A DNA stretch of 64,000 bases, taken from positions 90,790,001 through 90,854,000 of the forward strand of contig CM053148.1 in NCBI GenBank assembly GCA_028571685.1, read 5' to 3'. Under the pieces are notes generated by a model. It did no database searches and had not been told where the DNA came from. It saw only the letters and a list, made by a program, of their open reading frames with translations. Made by a program: the position numbers and the translations under genes. The first letter of the stretch is position 1; every line of letters begins with the position of its first letter. The stretch comes from Heterohyrax brucei. Lineage: Eukaryota; Chordata; Mammalia; Hyracoidea; Procaviidae. Positions 43,839-53,890 of the stretch are shown one piece after another.

Positions 43839-44699
43839 CAATTTTGATTGCGTAGAAGACTGAGGGTACAACAAAAACAGAATCCTGCTAAATCAAAAGC
43901 AAAGCAGGACAAATGTATCTAGAACTAAAAATAATTCTTATTATAGCTGCTACAGCGATGCACTCTCTCTCAGTGAGTAGTTGGAAGATTTCATCACCTG
44001 CACTCTTGCCTTATATCGGAAAGGTGTTTCAAAATATCTAGCACATTAGTCTGATATTTTATCACACATTCTGAAATAATAATAAAAAAACTAAAGAGTG
44101 TTTTTATTTTATTTTTGTTTGTTACATATTTTTTTTTGGTTGACAAAACATGATCCATCAAGTTATTTAAAAGTCATATTTGTTGTTCTAAATTCCAATT
44201 AATGTGTATGTTTTAACATGTTATTTCAGAAAGTGCAAAGTTATTCACCATCGGTACACAAAGCTATCTTTCTAACCTGTGGAAAATCCTAATTCGGAAA
44301 CGCATCTGGTCCCAAAGTTACTGAGTAAATAATTTGTACAATTTATTGAGGATATTATTTTTGCTACCTTTTCACAAGAATGCCGTTTTCCAAGAAAATG
44401 AGCAATAATAAAACAAAATCTGTAATAAATTTAGTCTAAGTAATTTGTAGTGTGTTTAATCTAAACCTTCTTGCAGAAAACACACAATTATTCTTCCTTT
44501 CCAGTAGTTTTATAAGACTTTCAACAATAAACATTTTTCCCTAGATAATCAGATTATCTTTAGTCTGTTGAGCAGAGCAAAGAAAATACGAGATGAGAAA
44601 ACAATCCATATTGCCTGCATTCTGTGTATGTTCTCATATCGGTATTTTCTTTAATAGGTTAGCATGTTTTGTGGATATCGAATGCACCTAACACAGTGC
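43839..44699. other. No recognised feature
   Basis: About 860 bases of AT-rich DNA. Confidence 0.5.
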
Positions 44700-44866
44700 T
44701 TGGAAATCCTGATGGTATAGTGATTAGGTGCTATCGCTGCTAACCAGGAGGTCAGCAGTTCAAATCCTCCAGGCGTTCCTTGGAAACTCTGTGGGGCAGT
44801 ATTGTCCTGTCCTATGGTGTCACTATGAGTTAGAATCTACTCGATGGCAATCAGCTTTTTGGTTTT
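44700..44866 (+). mobile_element. AfroSINE, sense, well preserved
   Basis: 'tggaaatcctgatggtatag', 'aggtcagcagttcaaatcct', 'gttccttggaaactctgtgg' and 'gaatctactcgatggcaatc'. Confidence 0.96.
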
Positions 44867-45023
44867 TAAAACAATATGTTTCACATAGTCTTAGAAATAA
44901 TATATGTGTGGGAAGTAAATTTCAGTGGTTTACAATTAGAACAAACTAAAGAGTATTTAAAATACACAATGAAATTCGTTTTAAAATTCTTATTGAAGAC
45001 AATATAGAAAATGAAGTTGTCAT

Positions 45024-45187
45024 GGAACACCCTGGTGGTATAGAGGGTTATGTGCTACCACTGCTAACCACAAGGTTGGCAGTTCAAATCCACCAGGCAC
45101 TCCTTGAATACTCTGGGGGTCAGTTCTACCCTGGCCCCTAGGGTCGCCATGAATCGGATCCAACTTGAAGGCACTCGGCTTGGCTTT
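45024..45187 (+). mobile_element. AfroSINE, sense, 'ggcttggctt' subfamily
   Basis: 'ggaacaccctggtggtatag', 'ggttggcagttcaaatccac' and 'cactccttgaatactctggg' end with 'ggatccaacttgaaggcact' and 'cggcttggcttt', the same end type as the antisense copy at 3812. Confidence 0.95.
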
Positions 45188-45892
45188 AGAATAGAAGTCT
45201 TTATAATCTCATTTAATAGTTGGTTCCAGTGACATTTAAATTGACTGCATTTCGAACTTAACAGATTTTTCTGTCTAGTCAATCTATTCAGATCTTTAAT
45301 AGTTATTTTGTTGTCATGAATACTTTTGTTGTTATTCTTTTTGGAAGACATGGTCCCCTTGAGAAAGACAGAACGAGAAAAAGAAAAAAGAAAAAAAAAG
45401 TGGAGGCTTCTGATGTGGATATGAAGATAATTATTTTTCCATCTTTCTGTTTTTCCTCCTTGCAATCATTTGAACAAACTGAATATTCTTAGCATTTGTA
45501 ATTTTAGCAAAACTAGAAGACAGAGAATACCCTCATAATGCACATTACTTATAAGTCGTGACACATGAGTTCAGCAGAGCATAGCCCTGTGGGAAGACAT
45601 TCAGAAGCTTGAAGGAGCAGTGAGAGAAAACAGGAAGGGTAAGGGGGCTTAGCAGAGGCACAGCTCAGTAAAAGCAGGTAAAATATTTTCCCAGGAAGAA
45701 GCATGCTTTCCCAGCTGCTGCGGACACAGCAGAGACCAGAGAGGGACCACCACGGTAGAAGGAGAAGATCCACCAATTACCCAGATAGAGTGGAAGTGAC
45801 AAATTCCAGAACGAACTTGCAAAAGTTGGACAAAATCTGTGCCTTAAAGTAGGCAGCCAGTGAGGTTGGGTTAAGTCAGGACTGGACACCAG
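45188..45892. other. No recognised gene; 45.54-45.89 kb GC-richer
   Basis: The right half has balanced composition and overlapping minus-strand frames of 75 and 105 codons at 45982-45549. None resembles a known family, and the second runs into L1 sequence. Confidence 0.45.
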
Positions 45893-45975
45893 CAAGATTA
45901 TATTCACAATAGCCAGAAGAAGGAAACATCCCACGTGTATGCAAATGAATGAATGGGAAAACAAATCAGGGTACA
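45893..45975 (+). mobile_element. L1 3' UTR, sense, part 1
   Basis: 'agattatattcacaatagcc', 'cccacgtgtatgcaaatgaa' and 'tgaatgggaaaacaaatcag' are L1 3' end phrases. It is interrupted at 45976 by a SINE fragment. Confidence 0.85.
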
Positions 45976-46042
45976 TAGTCACAATGACTTATAGGCTCAC
46001 AATGACTCTGCAAGACAGAGTAGGAAGGCTCCCTAGGGTTTC
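45976..46042 (-). mobile_element. AfroSINE fragment, antisense, inside L1
   Basis: 'agtcacaatgacttataggc', 'tcacaatgactctgcaagac' and 'agagtaggaaggctccctag' match the variant copy at 43701. Only the RTE-like half is present. Confidence 0.82.
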
Positions 46043-46360
46043 TTCACCATAAAAAGGAATGAAGTACTGATACGTGTTTCTACATGGATGAACCTTAAAA
46101 CACGCTACATGAAAGAAGCCAGAGACACATAAAGTTAATTTGTATGAAAGACCCAGAACGGGTTGTTAAATTACAAAGAGACGGGGGGAAGGAAATGGAA
46201 GTAGCAACTGCTTAATGGATCCATGTTTCTCTTTGGGATGACGAAAATGTTTTGGAGCAATAGACAGTGGCTGTACAATACTGTAAGTGGTAGAAAATGT
46301 CAGTGAATTTTTCAGTTTACAATGGTTAATTTTATAATACGTGAACTTCAATTAAAATAA
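46043..46360 (+). mobile_element. L1 3' UTR, sense, part 2
   Basis: 'accataaaaaggaatgaagt', 'catggatgaaccttaaaaca', 'atgaaagaagccagagacac', 'gtgtctctttgggatgacga'-type block near 46225 and 'tttacaatggttaattttat' give the terminal L1 order. Confidence 0.87.
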
Positions 46361-46684
46361 GAGACATTTTAAAATAAGTTAAAATTATAATAGGAAAAAA
46401 TGGTCTCATTGCCATGATGAAAATAAAAACTTTTTATTTACAATAAAGAGTTAGAATACACCTCTTAGAAATCATTTTTCATTGCTATAAATGTATTTTA
46501 CTGGAAGAAACAAAGATACATCATTTTTCATTATTAGTGAAGAAACTGAAATTGCTATTGCTTGACCAGTCTAGAGAAGAATTATTTGGTTGGGAAGAAT
46601 TACTCTCATATTTTAAATTACTGAGGCACCTGAAATTGGCAAGTGAATGTAAATGGATGTCTAGTAATACATTTTTAGTAATTT

Positions 46685-47215
46685 TTGTTGTTGTTAGGTG
46701 CCATTGAGTCAGTTGTGACTCGGCCACACTATGTACAGCAGAATGAAATGCTCTTCATACTCCTTGCTGTCCTTGAGCCCATCTTGAAGCCAAAGCTACA
46801 GTCTGACTCTTAGACAGTCTTCCTTTGTTTTGCCATCTTTCTACTTTACCAAACGTAACGTCTTTCTCCAGGGACAGGTTCCTCCTAATAACATGAGCAA
46901 AGTTTAACAAACAAGTCTCTGCATCCTCACTTCCAAGGAGCTTCCTGATGGTACTTCTTCCAAGGCAGGTTTGCTTGTTCTTTTGCTATTCTTGGTATAT
47001 TTAGTATTCTCTGCCAACACTCTAATTCGAATACATCCATTCTTCCTTGATTTTCTTTATTCCTGTCCAGCTTTCACATGCACATAAGGTGAGTGAAAAT
47101 ACTGTAGTTCAGATATTAGCGCAGCCTGGAGCACCTCAGTGCCACAAATGATATCTCTACCTTTTGACAATTTTAAGAGGTCTTTTTCTTCAGGTTTGCT
47201 CTTACATCAACTTCT
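46685..47215 (-). pseudogene. RTE LINE: longest C-terminal relic, antisense
   Basis: Read on the plus strand it is the RTE end backwards: 'gttgttgttaggtgccattg', 'gagtcagttgtgactcggcc', 'atgtacagcagaatgaaatg', 'ctttctccagggacaggttc', 'ctcctaataacatgagcaaa', 'ccaaggagcttcctgatggt', 'cttctttattcctgtccagc'-like block at 47058 and 'ttttaagaggtctttttctt'. It covers about 530 bases, more of the reverse-transcriptase C-terminal half than any other copy here. Numerous indels make it untranslatable. Confidence 0.9.
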
Positions 47216-48026
47216 TTATCTCACCTCTCAGTTTGTGTGTTTAATGTATACTTTATTAAATGCTAAATACATTTTTTATGCACAGTGTATTTTACAAGGT
47301 CAATGACATTTTCTTGCTATAGGTAATTTACCTTCTACTGGCAATATTGTCATGCTCCTAGAGATTTGCAAGGTAAGAAGGGTACATGATTAAACTCTAG
47401 AAGTTAGGGCCCTCAGGGAAAACAACAGCTACATTTGCCAACGGGTGATTTTAAAGGGAATTACAAGAAAACGCTATGTCCAAAGTTGCTATCAGCAATC
47501 CAGATAGCCTCAGGTAATTCAAGGTAGATGCATTGCCGAAGAAAGTAAGTCAAGTTTCTTTATGAAACTGGGAATTAAGTGACTTCTTGGAATTTGTTAC
47601 AAAAACCTAAGTTCCCACTATACTGGCTTCTATATAAGTTAAAGCCCAGTAGTTGAAAATTTCTATTTATTATTTTCTCTAATCCAACCATATGTTTAAA
47701 TGAAGCCATGTTAACACTTTGGAATTCAAAATAGACCCATCTTGTCTCAAGACAGAAGGCTTTTGGAAACTCTCCTTGCTTTTACTTGGTTTATAGGAAG
47801 TATATCACATTTCCCGAATTGGCTAGCATAGCCTCAGTCTATGCTTGTTTTTTAGATGTAGTTACTAATAGTATCCCTTTTAACTCTCAGCACTGCCTTG
47901 GCTTGAATAACAAATTGCATGATTGACCTACTTGCAGAGGGTGGTGTGAATCTGCTGAGCAGGTGGACTTCTTTCCTGTCTGGGAGAGGAAGAAGAACAG
48001 ATGGGTCTCAGTATATCATTTAAAAG
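47216..48026. other. No recognised feature
   Basis: About 810 bases of mixed DNA without gene or named repeat. Confidence 0.5.
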
Positions 48027-48246
48027 CAGTTGTTGTCAATCTAGGGTGACCTCTCCTCCCCACGGACAATTGGAAATGCCTGTGTAAAATTTTTTTTGGT
48101 TACAACCAGGAAGGGAAGGATGTTACTCACATCTAGTGAGTAGAAGCCAAGAATACTTCTAAGCTTCCTACAGTGATCAAGATACACCTGTACAACAAGG
48201 AATAGTCTGGCCCAGGTTGTCAGTTGTGCTGAGTTTGAGAACCTTG
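48027..48246 (+). mobile_element. MER5A-like DNA transposon (hAT-Charlie), sense
   Basis: 'cagttgttgtcaatctaggg', 'ttttttttggttacaaccag', 'gatgttactcacatctagtg', 'agtagaagccaagaatactt', 'cttcctacagtgatcaagat', 'acaacaaggaatagtctggc' and 'tgctgagtttgagaaccttg' follow MER5A from end to end. The two ends are imperfect inverted repeats. It is non-autonomous and has no frame. Confidence 0.88.
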
Positions 48247-48276
48247 ATTGAACTTGATGGACTCAACATTAATTTT

Positions 48277-48425
48277 GGAAATACTGGTGGTGTAGTGGTT
48301 AGGTGCTACATCTGCCAAACAAAAGGTCCTCAGTCTGAATCTGCCAGGTGCTCCTTGGAAACTCTATGGGACGGTTGTGCTCTGCCCTGTAGGGTTGCTA
48401 TGAGTCAGAATCAACTCTGACACCA
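48277..48425 (+). mobile_element. AfroSINE, sense
   Basis: 'ggaaatactggtggtgtagt', 'tcagtctgaatctgccaggt', 'gctccttggaaactctatgg' and 'ctatgagtcagaatcaactc'. The T/G tail is lost. Confidence 0.96.
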
Positions 48426-48934
48426 GATATAGATCCCCTAGGATTTCTCCCCCATAGGTATTACCCTCTTCCGAACCTACCAGATTGTAAATGGTCACCT
48501 CTTTACAACAAATAAATAAATGAAAACTTCCTCTGTATCTCGCCACCAGCAGTATGTCAGAAAATTTTAATGTCACTACCAAATTATAATAGGGTCAGCT
48601 AGCAAAATGTCATATAATCCTTGTTTTCTCAGCACAGATCCATTAGAAGATTCAGATTTGATTGAGAAAGTCTATAGATATCTGAGTCAATTTAGTATAG
48701 AGTTTCCAAGAGCAAATGTATTTTCACATTAAAAGTAGCAAGTATTCTTTCTGAGATGGTCAGCAGTATCTTCATTTCAGAATCCTTTAATTGGGCATCT
48801 TGACCTCTACGTTAGTGGTATGTTGGGCTGAATATTTGTGGGGGGAGAATATAGACAGACACTCTGTATATTACTGGGTGTCAGTCAGCACCCCTAGTCA
48901 CTACCCACTGAGTGACAACAGTACCCTCTTCATT
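48426..48934. other. No recognised feature
   Basis: About 510 bases without gene or named repeat. Confidence 0.5.
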
Positions 48935-49100
48935 TGGAAAGCCTGGTGGTATGGTGGTTAAGTACTACAGCTGTTAACCAAAAGGTAGACTGTTTGAATC
49001 CACGAAGTGCTCCTTGGAAACTCTGTTGGACAGTTCTATTCTGTCCTGTAGAGTCAGTAACAGTTGGAATCCACTCAATGGCTGTGCACTTGATTTGGCT
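48935..49100 (+). mobile_element. AfroSINE, sense
   Basis: 'tggaaagcctggtggtatgg', 'gactgtttgaatccacgaag', 'tgctccttggaaactctgtt' and 'caatggctgtgcacttgatt'. Antisense and sense frames that cross it (up to 133 codons) are incidental. Confidence 0.95.
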
Positions 49101-49898
49101 CTTTGCCCAAAATATCTCCAAACACTGCAAAGTTTTCTCAGAAGGAGGAGGAGTCAGAAGGGCAAAATCATCCCTGCTTGAGAACCTTCGCTTTAAGGCA
49201 GATCCAAGGCAAATATGACAGATTTGCTGTTTGAATTTCCCTTTATATTTTCCATGGGTCTTTAGTGTGTTTTCATGAAATGATCTATAAAGAAACTCTG
49301 AGAAAACAGAGTAGACAAATGAAAGAGGCATTCTATTTTATTGATAGAATAAGAAATTTTCCTAATGCTATGAATGTTTATTCATTATGTTATGTTTCAA
49401 AAGAGCTCCTTTGAGTGAGGACATGGCCTGAAGTTGGGTCTGGGTGTGTGAAACTTGAATGTTCCTTCCATTGTTACCATCACAGCAAACTGCACTGAGG
49501 CCAATGTGTGATCTTCTTTTATACCGAAGTGTGTGAGGAAAGGTGACTTTGTCTTTGGAGAAGAATATTTGTTCACTTCTCCCAGTGAGTCTCACAGTTA
49601 TGTCACCTCAGACCATATTAACTTAACAGTGTAATAATCTAAACAAAGAAATCAAATCACTGCTTAAAAGATGAAGCGTAACTATTTTCACTGATTGTTT
49701 TTTTGCTGCCTGCTTGCACAGATTTTCTGGATCTTTTATATTTATGATTGTCTTTATCTTAAACAAGTGACGTTATCGGACATTTGTGCTTGAATACAAG
49801 GGAAAGGCTAAATTAACCTGTTTTTTGGATGGATTCGTTTCACTTGGCTGACCTAGGAAAAGCGCTTAGATGTATTATCAGTGAAGGATGAATTACGT
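49101..49898. other. No recognised feature
   Basis: About 800 bases. No supported gene. Confidence 0.5.
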
Positions 49899-49942
49899 AC
49901 AGTCGGATCCGACTCGAGGACACTTGGCTGGCTTGGCTTTAC
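49899..49942 (+). mobile_element. AfroSINE 3' end fragment, 'ggcttggctt' subfamily
   Basis: 'acagtcggatccgactcgag' then 'gacacttggctggcttggct'. Only the last 44 bases remain. Confidence 0.85.
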
Positions 49943-51279
49943 GGACAGTGAGATGTATCCTCTGCCGTTGTTTTACTGTTTTAGTCTCCTTTTAATTAGC
50001 CTTTATTTAATACATCACTGTTTTCTGTCATTGCATATTAACTCATCTTGAAAATTGAATTCCAGAAAATGCAAAAGCAAATACATTCACAGTGAAGAAA
50101 AGTAGGAGAGAGGAAGACAGACTACTACGGAATTAAAACTAGTTTTATTATATTGTTGGTTGACGAAAACTAAGAAAGTTATTTAAAAATAATAGTCTCT
50201 TACCCAGTGGCTAGCTAAGCTTAGCTGACTTAACTAGTAAAACTGGATTACGGAAAACCTGAAGTTCACTCTTAAAGAATTAGTTACTTTTAAAGGAATT
50301 CTACATATATTTTTAGGTTGATTTCTGTGTTGGTTATTTTTTCCTAAATTGACAATAAAAAGTGAAATGTGCTTAAAATAACAATGAAAATATTGTTTCT
50401 CAACCTTGACATTTATTGCATGCCTTTATTTTTATCATGCTATATTTTTATATACATATAGGTTTTTTTGAGGCAATAGTAGTTTAGAATGACAAGGCTT
50501 TGCTTTTAAATGATGTTTATGTTACGTTTCGGGCAGGATCTGGAGTGAGATTCAGTAAAAGCACTGGTTTCCCAGTATTTCCTAGATCTTCAGGACTGTT
50601 TCAAAATGGATCTTTTCAAATGCCTTATATTCCTACAGCATCTGAAACTGCCTCTAATTTGAAATCTGAAATGAAAAAGGATTGGAGTATGCAAACACAA
50701 AAAATCTCTAGGATGTAGATTTCTGAGTGACTCTTGGTATTATAGTCTTACTACTTAAAAGTGAATTATTTCAGAAAAATGTTGCAATCAAGATACAAAA
50801 TATAATAGACAATCAATATGCAGAAGCCAGAAAAACACCATATAAACTATGCATTTTTCCTTGTTAAAGTCTTATGTGAGCCATGAATTATGCAAAACAA
50901 CCCAGAGATCCTATTAAAAAGGTGATACATCTTCAGGATCCAAAGACATGAAAGACCATTTGAGTTTTCCTCTCAAGGTTATCAAGGAGTTATCAGAATT
51001 CCTCAGAGTGTGAAAGTTTTCAATGGAAATGGGATAGTGAGGATCTATTGCAAATTATCTGCTTGTTTGACGAGAAATGCTGTGCGAAAAAGAACTGATG
51101 AATTAATCAAATTATTTATTTAGCCACTCATTTGTTCAAAAGCACAGTATGTAGAGCAGTAGCCTGTCTGAAGCAGTGATGTCTTTGGTTAGAGTGTCCT
51201 CTTTGAAAACATTTCCTTTAAAGTGCATAGCATATCATTCAGGAAGAATCAGACTTATTTATCTGGCTATAGCTACAAT
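49943..51279. other. Repeat-poor stretch containing an exon-like open segment
   Basis: I recognise no transposon over about 1.3 kb. 50537-50718 is listed separately as a possible exon. The remainder is AT-rich. Confidence 0.45.
50537..50718 (+). CDS. Possible terminal coding exon (unrecognised, weak)
   Basis: After an AG at 50535-50536 ('cgtttcgggcag'), a frame stays open for 60 codons to TAG at 50716-50718. There is no ATG near its start, so it would have to be a 3' exon. The translation begins GSGVRFSKSTGFPVFPRSSG and ends KKDWSMQTQKISRM; it is Ser/Phe/Pro-rich with a basic end. Composition is more balanced than the flanks, and no repeat overlaps it. The polypyrimidine tract is poor, no partner exon is visible, and I do not recognise the protein. 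It could equally be a pseudogene fragment or chance. Confidence 0.2.
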
Positions 51280-51401
51280 AATCAAAAGATCAGCAGTTCA
51301 AATCCACCAGACATTCCTTGGAGCTTCTATGAGGCAGTTCTGCTCTATCCTACAGGATCACTAGGAGTCCGAATCGACTAGATGGCGGTGGGTTTGGGGT
51401 T
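51280..51401 (+). mobile_element. AfroSINE, sense, head missing
   Basis: It starts at 'atcaaaagatcagcagttca' and continues 'aatccaccagacattccttg', 'gtccgaatcgactagatggc' and 'ggtgggtttgggg'. Confidence 0.94.
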
Positions 51402-52177
51402 AAAGTCAATGCGTTTTTAAAAAATGTAGTTCATTGTTTTCAGTTCTGATGGTCTGTTTGTTGAAACGATTAACAGTAACACTGCCACTCACGTATGAGT
51501 TAGAAAACTAATTATGAGACATTACAGAAGGATAAATTCAGATTACCTTTCCTAAGTCAAGTTATGGACTTAGCATTTACGACTGGTGTCTTACCTGTTT
51601 CGATAAAACACTCAAAATTCAGGTTTAGACATGAAAGTTTCGGTTATCAGACTGGTTTTTTGTCTTTATGTAATTCTCACCAGTTTATTATTTTTCCATT
51701 GTTAATACAAAAATTATATCAAGCCAGTAGTAGAAACTGATTGAAATGTATTGAATATACAGTTTGTAAATCTGGGCAGTGTTTTGCTTAAGGAGTCAAA
51801 AATGTTCCAAAGATAGAACGAATGTCCAAAGATTGTTATAACCCATTTTACTGATATTGCCACGGAGAGGGACCAGAATAGTGTTTATACAATAACATTT
51901 TGCCCTAAAACACAGCTTTTTAGTCTGAGTCTGCAGCTTCTGTTTCCCAAAACTGACTGAGTTCTTCAAAAGAGCTCAATTCCTGAGGTTTTCACTAATT
52001 TATCTAGGTCATTGTTGGATTCAAAGGTGAATCTTAGAAATCAATTTTCACAAGGTTCCTGGTTCAAAAAGACATCTAAAGACAACTCCAATCTGCACAG
52101 ACCCCAGAAATCTAGATAACAGGAAGATTAAAACTATTTCTTAGCCTGATAAATTTCAGTCGTGCGTGTCTACATGA
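51402..52177. other. No recognised feature
   Basis: About 780 bases of AT-rich DNA. Confidence 0.5.
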
Positions 52178-52336
52178 CAGAAACCCTGGTGGCGTAGCAG
52201 TAAAGTTCTACAGCTGCTAACCAAAAGGTCAGCAGTTCAAATATGCCAGGGACTCCTTAAAAACTCTATTGGGCAGTTCTACTCTGTCTGTAGGGTCCCT
52301 CTGAGTCAGAATCAACTCTACGGCAGTGGGTTTGTG
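52178..52336 (+). mobile_element. AfroSINE, sense, well preserved
   Basis: 'agaaaccctggtggcgtagc', 'gctgctaaccaaaaggtcag', 'cagttcaaatatgccaggga' and 'cggcagtgggtttgtgtttt'. It is close to the family consensus. Confidence 0.97.
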
Positions 52337-52543
52337 TTTTTATTTTGGTGTCTGCAGAGTGAAAGAATTATCTGATAAAAGGAAAGACAAAGTGCCCTTG
52401 GGTACAATTTTAGCATTATACTTTTCATCCCCTGGATGGCTAATTTTAAGAATCTTTTCTTGGCCTGCTGTCAAATCCTCCCCCAGATCACACATATGCA
52501 AATGTGACTTCAAGCTGAATATGTGCTTGCTATGTAGCACTTT

Positions 52544-52697
52544 AGAAACCCTGATTAAGTATAAGGATGCTATCAAAAGTCAGCAGTTCAAATCCACTGG
52601 GCGCTCCTTGGAAACTCTATGGGGCAGTTGTCCTTCATCCTGTAGGGTTGCTGTGAGTTGTAATTAACTCGATGGCAGTTGGTTTGGTTTGGGTTTA
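52544..52697 (+). mobile_element. AfroSINE, sense, with likely target duplication
   Basis: 'gaaaccctgattaagtataa', 'gtcagcagttcaaatccact', 'gcgctccttggaaactctat' and 'cagttggtttggtttgggtt'. It is flanked by 'tagcacttta' on the left and 'tagtacttta' on the right, a likely target-site duplication. Confidence 0.96.
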
Positions 52698-52708
52698 TAT
52701 AGTACTTT

Positions 52709-52905
52709 AGGAACCCTGGTGACCCAGTGGTTAAACACTTGGCTGCTAACTGAAAGGTCCGGAGTTCTAACCTACCATGTAATCAACAAGATAAAGACAT
52801 CACAGTCTGTCCCTGTAAAGATTACAGCTTGGGAAATTCTGAGGGCTAGTTCTACTCTTTCCTACATGTCACTGTGAGTTGGATTTGAATCGAAGACAAT
52901 GTTTT
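52709..52905 (+). mobile_element. AfroSINE, sense, long subfamily
   Basis: 'ggaaccctggtgacccagtg' and 'ctgctaactgaaaggtccgg' are followed by the extra middle segment 'acatcacagtctgtccctgt', 'aaagattacagcttgggaaa', then 'gtcactgtgagttggatttg'. It follows the previous copy by 11 bases. Confidence 0.93.
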
Positions 52906-52965
52906 TGTATTTTGTTTATTTCTGATGTTCTTTACTAATGTGGTTTTTACTTTTTCCTAGTGGCC

Positions 52966-53062
52966 CTCCAGTGACTGCCAACTAGGGGCCACCCCATATG
53001 TGCAGACTAGAACTTTTTCACGGGGCTTTTGAAACTGCGATCTTTTGGAAGCAGATTGCCAG
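52966..53062 (-). mobile_element. AfroSINE long form, antisense, truncated by an LTR
   Basis: 'gactgccaactaggggccac', 'ggcttttgaaactgcgatct' and 'tttggaagcagattgccagg' end abruptly at the LTR that starts at 53064. Confidence 0.75.
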
Positions 53063-53063
53063 G

Positions 53064-53460
53064 TGTTTTAGTCGTCACAGGCTGGTAAGCTAACAAATCC
53101 ATTTATGAGTTACAAGTCTATTCAATAAGAGACATTATGAAAGCCTGGTAGGCTGAGTCCAAGTTCAATGACAGCATCTCAGCACAGAAACCTCAGGTTC
53201 AATGGATGTGCTCTTCTCTCTGTGCTGCCTCTTTGGTGGTACGAGTTTCCCAACTTACTCTGCTCACTTCTCTTGCGTATGTCCCGCAAGCTGGTAACTC
53301 AAATCCTGCCTCAGCAACACAGCTGCTGCCCATTTTCCCTCCTCAACATAGCAGAGGCAGGATTCACAATACATGGGAGGAATTGCACCATACTGGGACT
53401 CATAGCCAAGCCAAACCCAATTTGGGTGGGGGGTGGAGGGACACAACGCAATCCATGACA
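53064..53460 (-). mobile_element. MaLR-like LTR, antisense, same subfamily as 13.3 kb
   Basis: The plus strand reads 'tgttttagtcgtcacaggct', 'aaatccatttatgagttaca', 'ggctgagtccaagttcaatg', 'atctcagcacagaaacctca', 'aacatagcagaggcaggatt', 'gaattgcaccatactgggac' and 'caatccatgaca', which is the reverse of 13274-13759 with a single 42-bp unit. Two overlapping frames of 96 and 104 codons inside it have no meaning beyond chance. Confidence 0.82.
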
Positions 53461-53545
53461 AAAAGTCTGTCTTACACCGCGCTTTTGAAAGACTCACAGT
53501 TACCATATTCATTGTCTTAAAACAAAAAGAAACAACAATACAAAT

Positions 53546-53668
53546 AGTTGCCTTTGACTGAATTTTGACTCATGGTGACCTTGTGAGTTTCAGAATAGAA
53601 TCTGGGTCCATAGGGCTTTTAATGGCTGTGATCTTTCTGAGGCAGATCACTGAATCTATCTTCCTCGA
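53546..53668 (-). mobile_element. AfroSINE long form, antisense, partial
   Basis: 'agttgcctttgactgaattt', 'tgactcatggtgaccttgtg', 'catagggcttttaatggctg' and 'tgatctttctgaggcagatc'. The tRNA-related head is missing. Confidence 0.8.
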
Positions 53669-53739
53669 ACCAGCAACATCTGATAGTAGCTGAGCAAGTA
53701 ACTGCTTCTGCCATCCAGACACCTCATTTGTTTTCCTCG

Positions 53740-53890
53740 CCGTTGCTGCTGAGTCCATTCTGACTCATAGCAACCCTGTAGACAGAATAGAACTGCGCCA
53801 TAGAGCTTCCATAGATTACCTGGCGGATTCAAAAGGCTGATGCCTTTGCTAGCTGCCAAAGCACTTACCCACTACACCACCAGGGTTTCC
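53740..53890 (-). mobile_element. AfroSINE, antisense, well preserved
   Basis: 'cgttgctgctgagtccattc', 'atagaactgcgccatagagc', 'ttacctggcggattcaaaag' and 'cactacaccaccagggtttc'. Confidence 0.96.

Noticed and set aside
45064..45465. 133-codon minus-strand open frame
   Set aside because: Its C-terminal half is antisense AfroSINE and its start is a low-complexity purine-rich tract. Not a gene.
48930..49331. 133-codon minus-strand frame and the overlapping 94-codon plus-strand frame
   Set aside because: Both run through the AfroSINE at 48935-49100; the coding look comes from the SINE.
53168..53520. Overlapping 96- and 104-codon frames and an 82-codon antisense frame
   Set aside because: All lie inside or at the edge of the antisense LTR at 53064-53460, which has a sister copy at 13.3 kb where these frames are not kept.
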